Of a DNA stretch of 64,000 bases, positions 33,858-41,189 are shown piece by piece. Source of the stretch: Nakamurella sp. A5-74 (lineage in GTDB: Bacteria; Actinomycetota; Actinomycetes; Mycobacteriales; Nakamurellaceae); NCBI RefSeq assembly GCF_040438885.1, contig NZ_CP159218.1, positions 2,976,001 through 3,040,000 of the forward strand. Direction: 5' to 3'. The notes beneath the pieces are model-generated. The model worked only from the letters and a program-made list of their open reading frames with translations, was not told where the DNA came from and did not search any database. Positions within the stretch are counted from its first letter, which is position 1. Each line of letters starts with the position of its first letter. The position numbers and the translations under genes are program-made.

Positions 33858-35434
33858 TGGCCACCACATTCCAGGCGGTAGCTGAGGTTGCGGTCTCGCA
33901 GATCGGCAGGCAGGAAGCCGACGACGGCACCACGAAGTACGGCTACTGGTTCGGTATCCCGGCGGGTGACTGGTGTGCGATGTTCCTGTCGTGGTGCGGT
34001 GATCAGGCTGCGCAGAAGACACCGGGCGCGTCGAACCCGTACGTCGACAAGGACAACCCCAAAGGCTTCGCTTCCACCGAGACCTGGCGGTCGTGGTTCA
34101 TGGGTCGGGGCGCTTGGACAGGGTCGCGGGATGGGATCCGAGCCGGCGACCTGGTGTTCTTCCTGTCTCCCAACGCTGATCCTGGCCGGACCGTCACCCA
34201 CGTCGGTCTGGTGCTGCAGGTCGGGGCCGGCTACTACCTGACGATCGAGGGCAACACTTGGGATCGCTCTAGCCCAACGTCCGATTCGAAGTACGTGGTG
34301 CGCAAACATCGGGAACCCACCACAGACGGGTCGTTCGTCGGGTACGGCCGCATCCAGTACGACGGAGATCCAGCTGGCGTAGGCGGGTACGCGGGTTCTG
34401 ACACCCCGGTGGAGAACCCCCTGCTACCCACCTACACGTCGACCGCTGCGAAACCCTTGATCCCGCGACGGAACACCCCGGCGTTGAGCTTGAAGGGCGC
34501 CCTGACCGCGGTGCGAATCTCGGGCACCCACCTGCCGACGGACGTGTCGGAGCGGGTCACGAAAGTAACATTGACGTTGTCGTCGACGGAGCGGTGCTCG
34601 CTGAAGATGCAGATCCAGGACACCCCAGATGCGGTGATCACCCGGGCGGGGATCTTCGACCTCACCCCGGAACACCGGGATTACGGCACCGCGGTGGCGT
34701 TGGACTATGCGGACCAGGCGATGCAGGTGACGACCGTGAACCGTGGGCCCGGCGCCGGCGGACCGTTGATCACCGTCACTGCGATCTCCGCTGCGATCAG
34801 GGAACTCACCAGTTGGAAGCACACTGGCGCGGTGAGCTTCGGGGCCGTGAGACCGAACGCCTGGGTCGAGCAGATGGCCAGGAGTGTGGGCGCGCGAGCG
34901 GTTGTGCAGCACATCGGCGGGGAAACCGAGCAGGTCGTGTGGATCCGCAACCCGGGCCAGACCACGTGGGAAGCCATGCAGCTGTTGGCGAAAGCCCAGG
35001 GCGCGGTGATCTTCGAGCACGAGAACACCATCTACTACGGGCAGCCCACCTGGCTGGCAGCGCAGGCAGAGATGCAGTGGGAACTGTCGTGGCTGTCGTG
35101 GTCGGGGTACTCCCCCGGTTTGGCAGGGATGCCGTCGTATGAGGTGAGCCTCGACGACTCCAACGCTGACACCCTCGACTTCGAGCTGATCTCCGATGAC
35201 CGCGGTCTCATCCGGCCGGGTCACATCGTCCTGTTCACGACGGTTCTGCCTGGCGCGGCCGGGATCTGGGCCGTCGACACCGTGCAGGTCAACCCGCTCG
35301 CGTCGGACAAGGTGAAGGTGACGTGCGGCCGCATCGTGGATCCGGCACCGGAGCTGCCCACAGGCCAGATCGGCGCCTACCTCACGAACGGCACGGGCAG
35401 CGCCAAGCCGGATGCAGGAGCTGAAGGACCATGA
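33857..35434 (+). CDS. Baseplate hub protein with N-terminal CHAP peptidase (tail lysin)
   Basis: This 525-residue fusion has an N-terminal CHAP amidase/peptidase domain, with the catalytic Cys in GDWCAMFLSWCG and His in VTHVGLVLQVG (about residues 35 and 114). After a linker near residue 190 comes a baseplate hub domain of the late-control D/XkdQ type (VTLTLSSTERCSLKMQIQDT, WEAMQLLAKAQGAVIFEHE, LISDDRGLIRPGHIV). The hub would form the puncture tip and the CHAP domain cut peptidoglycan on entry. Only this hub and the LysM protein remain of a tail module. Confidence 0.85.
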   Translation: MATTFQAVAEVAVSQIGRQEADDGTTKYGYWFGIPAGDWCAMFLSWCGDQAAQKTPGASNPYVDKDNPKGFASTETWRSWFMGRGAWTGSRDGIRAGDLVFFLSPNADPGRTVTHVGLVLQVGAGYYLTIEGNTWDRSSPTSDSKYVVRKHREPTTDGSFVGYGRIQYDGDPAGVGGYAGSDTPVENPLLPTYTSTAAKPLIPRRNTPALSLKGALTAVRISGTHLPTDVSERVTKVTLTLSSTERCSLKMQIQDTPDAVITRAGIFDLTPEHRDYGTAVALDYADQAMQVTTVNRGPGAGGPLITVTAISAAIRELTSWKHTGAVSFGAVRPNAWVEQMARSVGARAVVQHIGGETEQVVWIRNPGQTTWEAMQLLAKAQGAVIFEHENTIYYGQPTWLAAQAEMQWELSWLSWSGYSPGLAGMPSYEVSLDDSNADTLDFELISDDRGLIRPGHIVLFTTVLPGAAGIWAVDTVQVNPLASDKVKVTCGRIVDPAPELPTGQIGAYLTNGTGSAKPDAGAEGP

Positions 35435-35514
35435 TCCTCGATATCAGCGTGCCCGTCGCCGTTCCCTGCATTGTCGGCACCTACGACCATGACCGCGACA
35501 CGAAGAGGCTGTGA
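35431..35514 (+). CDS. Very small ORF after the hub gene
   Basis: This 27-codon ORF has an ATG that overlaps the hub stop (ATGA) and a stop that overlaps the next small start (TGATG). The product starts MILDISVPVAVPCIVGTYDH. Coupling at both ends suggests that it is translated, but it may be the decayed end of a longer gene. Confidence 0.4.
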   Translation: MILDISVPVAVPCIVGTYDHDRDTKRL

Positions 35515-35630
35515 TGGCACAGGATCTCGCTGACCGCATCCCATCCGCGGACCTCGCCGTTCTCCTCGGTGTCACTGAACGAGAGATCGACGAGCACCTC
35601 GCGCCAGCAGCCACCGGACCGGCCCGGTGA
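35514..35630 (+). CDS. Small 38-residue protein, HTH-like
   Basis: The product reads MAQDLADRIPSADLAVLLGV followed by TEREIDEHLAPA, which looks like one short helical, DNA-binding-like hairpin. It couples to the preceding small ORF. It may be a small phage protein or a remnant; the sequence 35631-35754 that follows has an open frame into the TerS-like gene but no clear start. Confidence 0.4.
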   Translation: MAQDLADRIPSADLAVLLGVTEREIDEHLAPAATGPAR

Positions 35631-35754
35631 CCTCCCGCCCGAGTGGATCCGTCAGGGCCGCCGACGCTGCTCCGAGTACCGAGCGTGGACCGGGGACAAC
35701 GACATCTTCCGCGGCATCGGCCTGGTGGCGCGCCAACCCGGAAGGCGGCCGGTG

Positions 35755-36249
35755 ATGGCTGGCAGGAACCCGCAGCAGAAGGCCACGCCCCGCACCATCG
35801 CCGCGACCCAGAAACAGGCCCTCGCTGTCCGTCTCCGCCTCGAGGGGCACTCCTACGAGCAGATCGCCCAGCGTGCTGGGTACGCCGACCGTGGCTCCGC
35901 GTACAGGGCGGTGGAGACCGGCCGGAAGGCGATTTTGGCCGAGCCGGCTGAGGCGCTCCGCGACTTCGAACTGGACCGCCTGGACGCGATGCTGCGTGCA
36001 GCGAACGACATCCGGGCCGGTGCTGCCGAGGCCGGCGAACCGGAGTTGCAGCTGAAGGCGATCGACCGGCTGCTGCGGATCGTGGAGTCACGCAGGAAGC
36101 TGCTCGGCTTGGACGCCCCGACGAAGACGGACGTCACGGGCTGGGACGGTGGTGTGACGGTGGTGTTCGACCAGGCGCTCAACCCTGACCCGAACCGGCT
36201 CACAGTGGCTGTGGACGCCCGGACGCTGCCGATCAAGCCGCCGTTGTAG
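35755..36249 (+). CDS. TerS-like DNA-packaging protein
   Basis: This 164-residue protein has an N-terminal basic tail, an HTH (ALAVRLRLEGHSYEQIAQRA and GYADRGSAYRAVETG), a long helix of the L-R-D-F-E-L-D-R-L-D-A-M-L type and the C-terminal IVESRRKLLGLDAPTKTDV. This order matches many phage small-terminase or packaging-associated HTH proteins. The ATG at 35755 follows GGAAGG; the frame is open back to 35569. A second, partial copy of its C-terminal end follows at 36289-36400. Small terminase is the favoured reading. Confidence 0.65.
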   Translation: MAGRNPQQKATPRTIAATQKQALAVRLRLEGHSYEQIAQRAGYADRGSAYRAVETGRKAILAEPAEALRDFELDRLDAMLRAANDIRAGAAEAGEPELQLKAIDRLLRIVESRRKLLGLDAPTKTDVTGWDGGVTVVFDQALNPDPNRLTVAVDARTLPIKPPL

Positions 36250-36288
36250 AGCGCTTTACAATGGACGGGTCCCGCCTGCACGCCCCCG

Positions 36289-36400
36289 TCAAGGCTGGAC
36301 GCCCCCGCGAAGACGGAGATCACCGGGGACGGAGCCGGGATCAATGTGGTGTTTCATCCGGCGCTTTCGCCGAAGCAGTTGACCGCGGGGGATCAAATCG
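36289..36400 (+). pseudogene. Duplicated C-terminal fragment of the TerS-like gene
   Basis: In the frame starting near 36289 the DNA reads LDAPAKTEITGDGAGINVVF followed by HPALSPKQLT, a diverged version of LDAPTKTDVTGWDGGVTVVF at the end of the preceding gene. No start codon belongs to it. It looks like the tail of a second allele left by recombination or partial duplication. The rest of the 36250-36439 gap contains nothing else that I recognise. Confidence 0.65.
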
Positions 36401-36439
36401 CCCCCGCATCTTGCCCATCAGGATGCCGGAAGCCTGAGA

Positions 36440-36489
36440 AGCATCAGCTGGGCGACTCTGTGATCGGCGACTCGCCCAGCTGATGCTTG
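36440..36489. terminator. Hairpin with 15-bp perfect arms overlapping a gene end
   Basis: AAGCATCAGCTGGGC (36440-36454) and GCCCAGCTGATGCTT (36475-36489) are perfect reverse complements with a 20-base loop. The right arm and loop include the last codons and stop of the minus-strand gene 36444-36929. It could end transcription from both sides. Confidence 0.6.
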
Positions 36490-36929
36490 CGGACCAGCTC
36501 GGGATAGAACTGCAGAATCCGCTCGATGTCCAGTTGGCGACCGATTTGGAATGCCGCCGACTCGCCTACTTCCTTGGCCAGCTCGGATGAGGGCATCGAC
36601 ATCACCGGCATCGCCCGGAAAACCTTCGTATCTGGTTCGTATGTCATCGGCTGACCGTTGCTCGTGAACATCTTGATCAGCCCCTCGGTGCCGGGCGCTT
36701 CGGCGTAGAGACGCGACGAGAGCAGGCGGTAGGCAGCTTGACCAGCGGACGTCGTGTACATGCCCGGTTCACCGGCAGCGTTGAAACCTTCCATTCCGTC
36801 AGCGGTCTTCACGCCGATTTCGTCAATTATCTGGAATGTGAAGGAGATCGACCCGCGGTGTATTCCCGCCGCGTCTCCGACATGCTCGTCCAGGATGATG
36901 ATCGATTCGTCGCTACTTGGCTCATTCAC
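36444..36929 (-). CDS. Hypothetical protein on the opposite strand (cargo)
   Basis: This 161-residue acidic, soluble protein has no membrane segment and no motif I recognise. Methionine-rich stretches (FRAMPVMSMPSSELAKEVG) and a C-terminal QIGRQLDIERILQFYPELVR helix are seen. It is transcribed against the packaging and tail genes, has lower GC than its neighbours and shares its 3' end with a perfect hairpin. This is the profile of a cargo gene carried by a mobile element. Function is unknown. Confidence 0.6.
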   Translation of the reverse strand: MNEPSSDESIIILDEHVGDAAGIHRGSISFTFQIIDEIGVKTADGMEGFNAAGEPGMYTTSAGQAAYRLLSSRLYAEAPGTEGLIKMFTSNGQPMTYEPDTKVFRAMPVMSMPSSELAKEVGESAAFQIGRQLDIERILQFYPELVRKHQLGESPITESPS

Positions 36930-37016
36930 AGCTGCCTCCGAGGCGTTGGGGGTGCAAGGCCGAAATTACGCGCAGTTTCGCACAGAGTCACCCGCCGCGC
37001 CGATCATTGGTCGGTT

Positions 37017-37041
37017 AACCACGGTGCCGACAACCGTGGTT
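37017..37041. terminator. Hairpin after the lipoprotein gene
   Basis: AACCACGGT and ACCGTGGTT pair around a seven-base loop, just past the minus-strand stop at 37046. It is placed to terminate the lipoprotein/peptidase transcript. Confidence 0.55.
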
Positions 37042-37045
37042 GTAG

Positions 37046-37915
37046 TCACGAGACGCACTGTTTCGCAGTTTCGTAGGCCGCGTTGATGCTGGGCCGGTAC
37101 GCCTTACCCTCGTCCATGAAGTCCTGAGCGACCGCGAACGTCTCTGCGTCAGCAGGCTGCGGAAGGTTCTTCGCGGTGGCGCCGTTCAACCGCTCGAAGT
37201 AGTCCCTGTCGAACCAGAACCAGATCAGCACAGCACCAGCCGTCGTGCGAGCTACGTAGTAGGTGCCGTGATCGTCGGGATCCGGGTGGAACGCTCGAAC
37301 CTGGATCTGTATGTCCTGTGGCGTCCTCAACCAGATCGACGAGGCTGACTCGTCGTTCGGATCCGAGATCAGCACGCAGCCCTCTGGCCGCGTCTGCCCC
37401 GGTGCTGGAGCGGGCAGCGGACGGAACGACGCTGAGAAGTTCCCGGCATCCTCCCCGAGGATGTACCGGACGGTGCTGACCGTCGCATCGGGCGGCACGT
37501 CGAAGGTGATCCAGCCCCGGACACAGTCACCGGAAGCGACCCGGGCCACCTGCGGGAACTGCTGACCCATATCGCCGCCACCATCGGGAGCCAGGGTGCT
37601 GTACCGCGCGTTGTCCTCGCCGACCAGCGACCACGGCGCCCAAGTCACCTGCGAGGTGCCCTCCGGCAACTGACCGACGCAGACCTCTACGTCGATGCCG
37701 GCCACGACCTGGCCGGTGGCTTCGTTGTCCGTGGGACTCCGATAGTCGAATACCGTGACCGACGATCCATCGTTCGGACCCACCACCTCGGTCCCCAGAT
37801 AGCTCCTGGTATCGGCAGCAGCAGTCTGCAACCGCGACGCCGACTGACCACCACCCGACGTGCAACCCGTCACCATCAGCAGCACTAACGGCAGCAACCG
37901 GACGACTCGCCTCAT
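37046..37915 (-). CDS. DUF4352-like lipoprotein of element 1
   Basis: This 289-residue lipoprotein has a signal peptide MRRVVRLLPLVLLMVTGC with lipobox Cys at about residue 18. The ATG at 37915 follows AAGGGGG; the open frame further upstream is not coding. The exported part contains an Ig-like pattern, VVAGIDVEVCVGQ, VTWAPWSLVGED and CVRGWITFDVPPDATVSTVR, typical of DUF4352-type extracellular domains. Prophages and satellites often carry such lipoproteins, some of which block superinfection. Element 2 has a shorter lipoprotein of the same type at 41308. Confidence 0.75.
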   Translation of the reverse strand: MRRVVRLLPLVLLMVTGCTSGGGQSASRLQTAAADTRSYLGTEVVGPNDGSSVTVFDYRSPTDNEATGQVVAGIDVEVCVGQLPEGTSQVTWAPWSLVGEDNARYSTLAPDGGGDMGQQFPQVARVASGDCVRGWITFDVPPDATVSTVRYILGEDAGNFSASFRPLPAPAPGQTRPEGCVLISDPNDESASSIWLRTPQDIQIQVRAFHPDPDDHGTYYVARTTAGAVLIWFWFDRDYFERLNGATAKNLPQPADAETFAVAQDFMDEGKAYRPSINAAYETAKQCVS

Positions 37916-38027
37916 GCGACCCAACCCCCTTCGTGAACGTATCCGCCGATCATCGCCCACCCCGACAACCTGGCGGACGGGAACAACGAAGCCGGCAACC
38001 CATAGGCGCGGCAACATCGGTGGGGCA

Positions 38028-38678
38028 TCAGTCGTCCAACTCGGACCACGACTGCACCGCAACAGCCCTGCGGTACGTCGCTTCGAGCAACGCATCGGCC
38101 TGCTCCCGGTCCTCAGCCAAGCCGCACGCTTCGACCCACCGGCGGTGCTCTGAGTCCAGCACTGTCCACCTGGTGAGCCTGTCCAGCCTGTCCCCCACCG
38201 ACGACGACCACAGCTGTTGCGCCGACCTGGCAACCCACACCATCACGTCCAGGTCTGCAGCGATCAGGTAGTCACGCTTCGGACCACCCCACGGCGACTC
38301 CTCCATAGCGTCGCGGTGCCTGTCCATCGCCGCCGCGAACGCCAGCGGATCGACCAGCATGACCGTGGCCTCCTCATCCGCTCGCTGCTCCTGGTGCTGC
38401 CAGGCTTCACCGAACGCACCCAGGGCCGCATGGGCACACTCGTGGGCAAGGGTGCTGACCAACTGCCGGGCGGTGAGTCGCGGATCAAGACGGATCTCTC
38501 TGATCTCCGGGTCGTAGTCGCCGAAGCGGCCGTCCTCGAGTTCCTCGAACCTGGTCGTGACCTGGTGCCGGCAGGCCCACTGCTCGAGCTCGTCGTACTT
38601 GCCGGTGAGGAACCGTGTCCAGCGACCGTTCGTCTGGGTGTGACCGATCGGTGGAGCCCAGCCCTCGAGGATCGTCAT
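38028..38678 (-). CDS. ImmA/IrrE-like zinc metallopeptidase, copy 1
   Basis: This 216-residue protein has the zinc-peptidase motif H-E-x-x-H (STLAHECAHAALG) and a downstream acidic QRADEEA as third ligand region, the arrangement of ImmA/IrrE-type peptidases that cleave phage or stress repressors. Its ATG overlaps the stop of the upstream paralogue by four bases. The C-terminal ~70 residues (WVARSAQQLWSSSVGDRLDR) are a helical extension. A role in induction control of the element is inferred. No repressor of the usual HTH type is encoded beside it. Confidence 0.75.
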   Translation of the reverse strand: MTILEGWAPPIGHTQTNGRWTRFLTGKYDELEQWACRHQVTTRFEELEDGRFGDYDPEIREIRLDPRLTARQLVSTLAHECAHAALGAFGEAWQHQEQRADEEATVMLVDPLAFAAAMDRHRDAMEESPWGGPKRDYLIAADLDVMVWVARSAQQLWSSSVGDRLDRLTRWTVLDSEHRRWVEACGLAEDREQADALLEATYRRAVAVQSWSELDD

Positions 38679-39277
38679 CGCTCAACCCCTCGCTCGTGCA
38701 GCCAACGGCTGTGGTCCAGCTCGGAGTTGGTCGACGCCGACAGGTGGTCGAGACATTCGAATACCGTGCTCGCCCACATCCTGCGGGCCGCGGGGAGCAG
38801 AAGCACCGACACCTCGAGGTCTCGCCCGACCAGCCGGTCACGAATCGAAACACCGTACGAATCGACATCGGTCAAGTCTTGATGCCGTTCCTCAGCCTGA
38901 GCGAACCTCACCGGATCGACCAGGAGAGCAACTGCGCCTTCGTCGGCCTGGTCCTCCTGATGCTGCCAGCCGAAGCCGTAGGCCCTGCGGGCTGCGTGAA
39001 TGCACTCGTGAGCGAAGGTCGATACCAGCTGCCGTGGCGAGAGCGTCTCGTGGAGCCGGATCTCTGGTGTCAAGTCGTTGTAGGCGCCGAACCATCCGTT
39101 GGCCCAGACCCCCAAGGTGACCGTGACGTCGTTGCGATCGCACCACGCGCTGAGCTCCGTCCACTTCTGGCGGAGAAAGGGAGTCCACGGGCCGTAGCTG
39201 GGTTTGTGGTCGGCGGGTGCAGTCCAGGCGTCGACCGCCGGCGGAACGGACTGGGTGGGGACGACAGTGAGGGTCAT
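38675..39277 (-). CDS. ImmA/IrrE-like zinc metallopeptidase, copy 2
   Basis: This 200-residue paralogue of the following gene shares the whole layout: W-T-x-F-L-R-Q-K-W-T-E-L near the start, RQLVSTFAHECIHAARRA with the H-E-x-x-H zinc motif, and QHQEDQADEGAVALLVDPVR. The ATG at 39277 with GAGG upstream is chosen over an ATG at 39331. The two genes arose by tandem duplication and are translationally coupled. It is the gene nearest to the tRNA side of element 1. Confidence 0.75.
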   Translation of the reverse strand: MTLTVVPTQSVPPAVDAWTAPADHKPSYGPWTPFLRQKWTELSAWCDRNDVTVTLGVWANGWFGAYNDLTPEIRLHETLSPRQLVSTFAHECIHAARRAYGFGWQHQEDQADEGAVALLVDPVRFAQAEERHQDLTDVDSYGVSIRDRLVGRDLEVSVLLLPAARRMWASTVFECLDHLSASTNSELDHSRWLHERGVER

Positions 39278-39314
39278 CGGGACGCCTCGATTCGGGCCGA
39301 TTCGGACCCTGATC

Positions 39315-39332
39315 TGACACGTATCTGACACG
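39315..39332 (+). other. Candidate integrase arm-type repeat, right copy
   Basis: This is a second perfect copy of TGACACGTATCTGACACG, 48 bp from the tRNA end of element 1. GTCAGATACG in inverted orientation follows at 39349-39358. With the copy before the integrase gene this frames the element from inside. Confidence 0.6.
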
Positions 39333-39379
39333 GCCGGATGGTGACCCCGTCAGATACGCACTCTGACCTGCGCAAACAT

Positions 39380-39404
39380 TGGTGGGCGATACTGGGATTG
39401 AACC
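39380..39404 (-). other. tRNA-side attachment site of element 1
   Basis: These 25 bases are the 3' end of tRNA-Val(GAC), from the T-loop to CCA, and are identical to 28261-28285. Recombination at this site leaves the tRNA gene whole. Confidence 0.9.
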
Positions 39405-39454
39405 AGTGACCTCTTCCGTGTCAGGGAAGCGCTCTCCCGCTGAGCTAATCACCC
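39380..39454 (-). tRNA. tRNA-Val(GAC)
   Basis: The minus strand folds into a full cloverleaf: acceptor GGGTGAT/ATCGCCC, D-arm GCTC-AGCGGGA-GAGC, anticodon arm CTTCC-CTGACAC-GGAAG with anticodon GAC, T-arm ACTGG-TTCAATC-CCAGT. The CCA end is encoded. It is the third gene of a Gly-Cys-Val tRNA cluster and the integration target of element 1. Confidence 0.95.
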
Positions 39455-39482
39455 GGGAACTGATCCGGCGAGCGGACCGTCG

Positions 39483-39553
39483 AGGTGGGAACGGGATTCG
39501 AACCCGTGTACACGGCTTTGCAGGCCGTTGCCTATCCTCTCGGCCATCCCACC
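39483..39553 (-). tRNA. tRNA-Cys(GCA)
   Basis: The minus strand gives acceptor GGTGGGA/TCCCACC with discriminator T, anticodon loop CTGCAAA (anticodon GCA) and T-arm CGGGTTCGAATCCCG. CCA is not encoded. It lies between tRNA-Gly and tRNA-Val. Confidence 0.93.
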
Positions 39554-39589
39554 GAGTTGAGACCCCAACTCGTGCTGAGGGAATCATCG

Positions 39590-39662
39590 AGCGGACGACG
39601 GGATTCGAACCCGCGACCCTCACCTTGGCAAGGTGATGCGCTACCAACTGCGCCACGTCCGC
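39590..39662 (-). tRNA. tRNA-Gly(GCC)
   Basis: The minus strand folds as GCGGACG/CGTCCGC acceptor, anticodon arm TCACC-TTGCCAA-GGTGA (anticodon GCC), and T-arm with GGTTCGAATCC. It is the first gene of the Gly-Cys-Val cluster. Confidence 0.94.
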
Positions 39663-39804
39663 ACGCCTCGCGGGTTTGACCCTGCGATGCTCCGCAACTC
39701 TAGCGGAGGCTTGTTCGGTGTTCCAAACCGGCTCGTCCAGCGCAACCGCGGTGGATCAGCGAAGCCGACATCGGGTGGCCCGGAGGTGGCCTGCGCGGCC
39801 CGAC

Positions 39805-40242
39805 CTACGACTGCGAGGAACGCGGGAGCTCGACCTGGCAGATCTCGGCGAGTGCGTCGTCCAGGCAGAAGAACTCGTCCTCGGAGCCCAGCGGGACCAA
39901 CTGCTGGATCTCGACCGCGAACTCGTACATCGCGGCGGGGTCGGCCAACAGCACCGCGCCGCCGTCCGGCGAATCGAGCTCGATGACGATGGCGTCCGAG
40001 ATCGGGTACAACTGCACGTCGGCCAGACCCGCGGGGATGTGGACACCCTGCATGATCAGCTCGCGAGCGATGACCCACTCGACGGCCGACCCGTCTTCGA
40101 GGCTCAGCGTCATGTGGACACCGAACGGCTCGTTTGTGCGGTACTCGAACCGAGCGCGCACCAACGGTCGGTCACCCTCGACCAGCAGTGCCATGGTCGT
40201 CTCCATCGCCGTGCTGGTCTGACCCACCTGTGAACCCGACAT
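39805..40242 (-). CDS. SsgA-family sporulation/cell division regulator (SsgB-like)
   Basis: This 145-residue protein has the single-domain SsgA-like fold: LLVEGDRPLVRARFEYRTNE, PFGVHMTLSLEDGSAVEWVI and ARELIMQGVHIPAGLADVQL align with the family, followed by an acidic C-terminal tail. SsgB proteins recruit FtsZ to division sites in sporulating actinobacteria; in non-sporulating lineages their role is less clear. GGAGGG precedes the ATG. It lies in the chromosomal segment between the two integrative elements, between the tRNA cluster and tRNA-Val(CAC). The 286 bp between it and that tRNA hold no gene. Confidence 0.88.
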   Translation of the reverse strand: MSGSQVGQTSTAMETTMALLVEGDRPLVRARFEYRTNEPFGVHMTLSLEDGSAVEWVIARELIMQGVHIPAGLADVQLYPISDAIVIELDSPDGGAVLLADPAAMYEFAVEIQQLVPLGSEDEFFCLDDALAEICQVELPRSSQS

Positions 40243-40528
40243 GCATCCCTCCAGGGAATCGCCGATCCGCCCGAACCTCGGCCTTACTAGGCCTTCGTGG
40301 CAAGGGACGAGAACAGTGGGGATTCGTCACGCGATGCATGTCAAGATCACCCGTTCAGCTCGGCGAGTCGAGTTCCAGCACGGTGCGTGATTGCCGGAGT
40401 CGTCAGGCCTACGACCAAAGGGGTGACCCGGTTTGCCCCCGAGGGTGACCTGTCACCGGGACTCAGCAGTCCCACCCATCAGGTAAAGTTGCCGTGCACG
40501 CCGATCCAGTCGATCGGCAGGCCGTCCC

Positions 40529-40603
40529 GGGCGTTTAGCTCAGCGGGAGAGCGCTTCGTTCACACCGAAGAGGTCACTGGTTCGATCCCAGTATCGCCCA
40601 CCA
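40529..40603 (+). tRNA. tRNA-Val(CAC)
   Basis: This is a plus-strand cloverleaf: acceptor GGGCGTT/ATCGCCC, D-arm GCTC-AGCGGGA-GAGC, anticodon arm CTTCG-TTCACAC-CGAAG with anticodon CAC, T-arm ACTGG-TTCGATC-CCAGT, encoded CCA. Acceptor pair 6:67 is T-T, a mismatch. It is the integration target of element 2. Confidence 0.93.
40579..40603 (+). other. tRNA-side attachment site of element 2
   Basis: These 25 bases at the 3' end of tRNA-Val(CAC) recur exactly at 50388-50412. They differ from the element 1 core by one base (TTCGATC instead of TTCAATC), each matching its own tRNA. Confidence 0.9.
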
Positions 40604-40691
40604 CCCTGACCAGCGGAAACGTTGGCCAGCACCGGAGATGCATCGCATATGCATCGCTTGGCCGTGCGTGACCCCCACCAGAGGGAGCGCC

Positions 40692-41171
40692 ATGACCACC
40701 GCACCACTCACCCCCGTCAGCATCACGTTCGAGGATCTGCGCATCGGCGACGAGATCCGCGGGTTCCATCCCGACACCGGCACCGAGTACGCAGGCCGGA
40801 TCGAGGACAAGTCGACGCACACCCTGTGGATCGGCCGGACACACTCGAGGCGGCTCGTCGTTCATTCGACCGACGGTCATCGATTCGAGCTGGTCCGTCC
40901 CGCCCCGCCTGCGCCGTGGTCACAGCCAACCGTCGCCTGCCCGTCGTGGTGCGGAGGCGATCAGATCGACGACGAGGGCGGCGTGATCCACCTCCGTCGG
41001 ATCGGCTCGGTGGGTGTCGAAATCTCGCAGACCCCGGACGAGCCAGCGACTATCGCATGGCCGGCAGATCACGAGGTCGCGGACTACCCGACCGCGGACC
41101 AGGCGGCGCAGATCGGTGCCGATCTCGTCGAGGCCGCGCGTCTACTCCGTGGTGGTGCTTCGCTCGGCTAG
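40692..41171 (+). CDS. Conserved small protein at the tRNA end of element 2
   Basis: This 159-residue soluble protein starts at the ATG at 40692 after CAGAGGGAGCG. The N-terminal half is a beta-rich domain (ITFEDLRIGDEIRGFHPDTG). The C-terminal half begins CPSWCGGDQIDDEGGVIHLR and ends in a helix (AAQIGADLVEAARLLR). A paralogue at 50510-50983 is almost identical over the last ~80 residues. The C-x-x-x-C start of the second domain resembles the DUF6907 type found in actinobacterial regulators and phage proteins, which is uncertain. It is placed like an accessory cargo gene. Confidence 0.7.
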   Translation: MTTAPLTPVSITFEDLRIGDEIRGFHPDTGTEYAGRIEDKSTHTLWIGRTHSRRLVVHSTDGHRFELVRPAPPAPWSQPTVACPSWCGGDQIDDEGGVIHLRRIGSVGVEISQTPDEPATIAWPADHEVADYPTADQAAQIGADLVEAARLLRGGASLG

Positions 41172-41189
41172 GCCCAGTACCGTTCCACC

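Larger units (their letters stand above)
28261..39404 (+). mobile_element. Integrative element 1 at tRNA-Val(GAC), phage-satellite-like
   Basis: This 11.1-kb element is bounded by identical 25-bp copies of the tRNA-Val(GAC) 3' end, at 28261-28285 and 39380-39404. Contents in order are: integrase, unknown protein, wHTH, small protein, DnaB-N-like protein, DUF3631 ATPase, unknown protein, two baseplate proteins, TerS-like protein, an orphan on the other strand, DUF4352-like lipoprotein and two ImmA-like peptidases. It has no capsid, portal, large terminase or tail tube. Early genes match those of element 2 in order and sequence. I infer a mobile satellite or reduced prophage. Confidence 0.85.

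Noticed and set aside
28261..39404. Complete prophage
   Set aside because: Capsid, portal, large terminase, tape measure, tail tube and holin are absent; only hub and LysM tail proteins are found.
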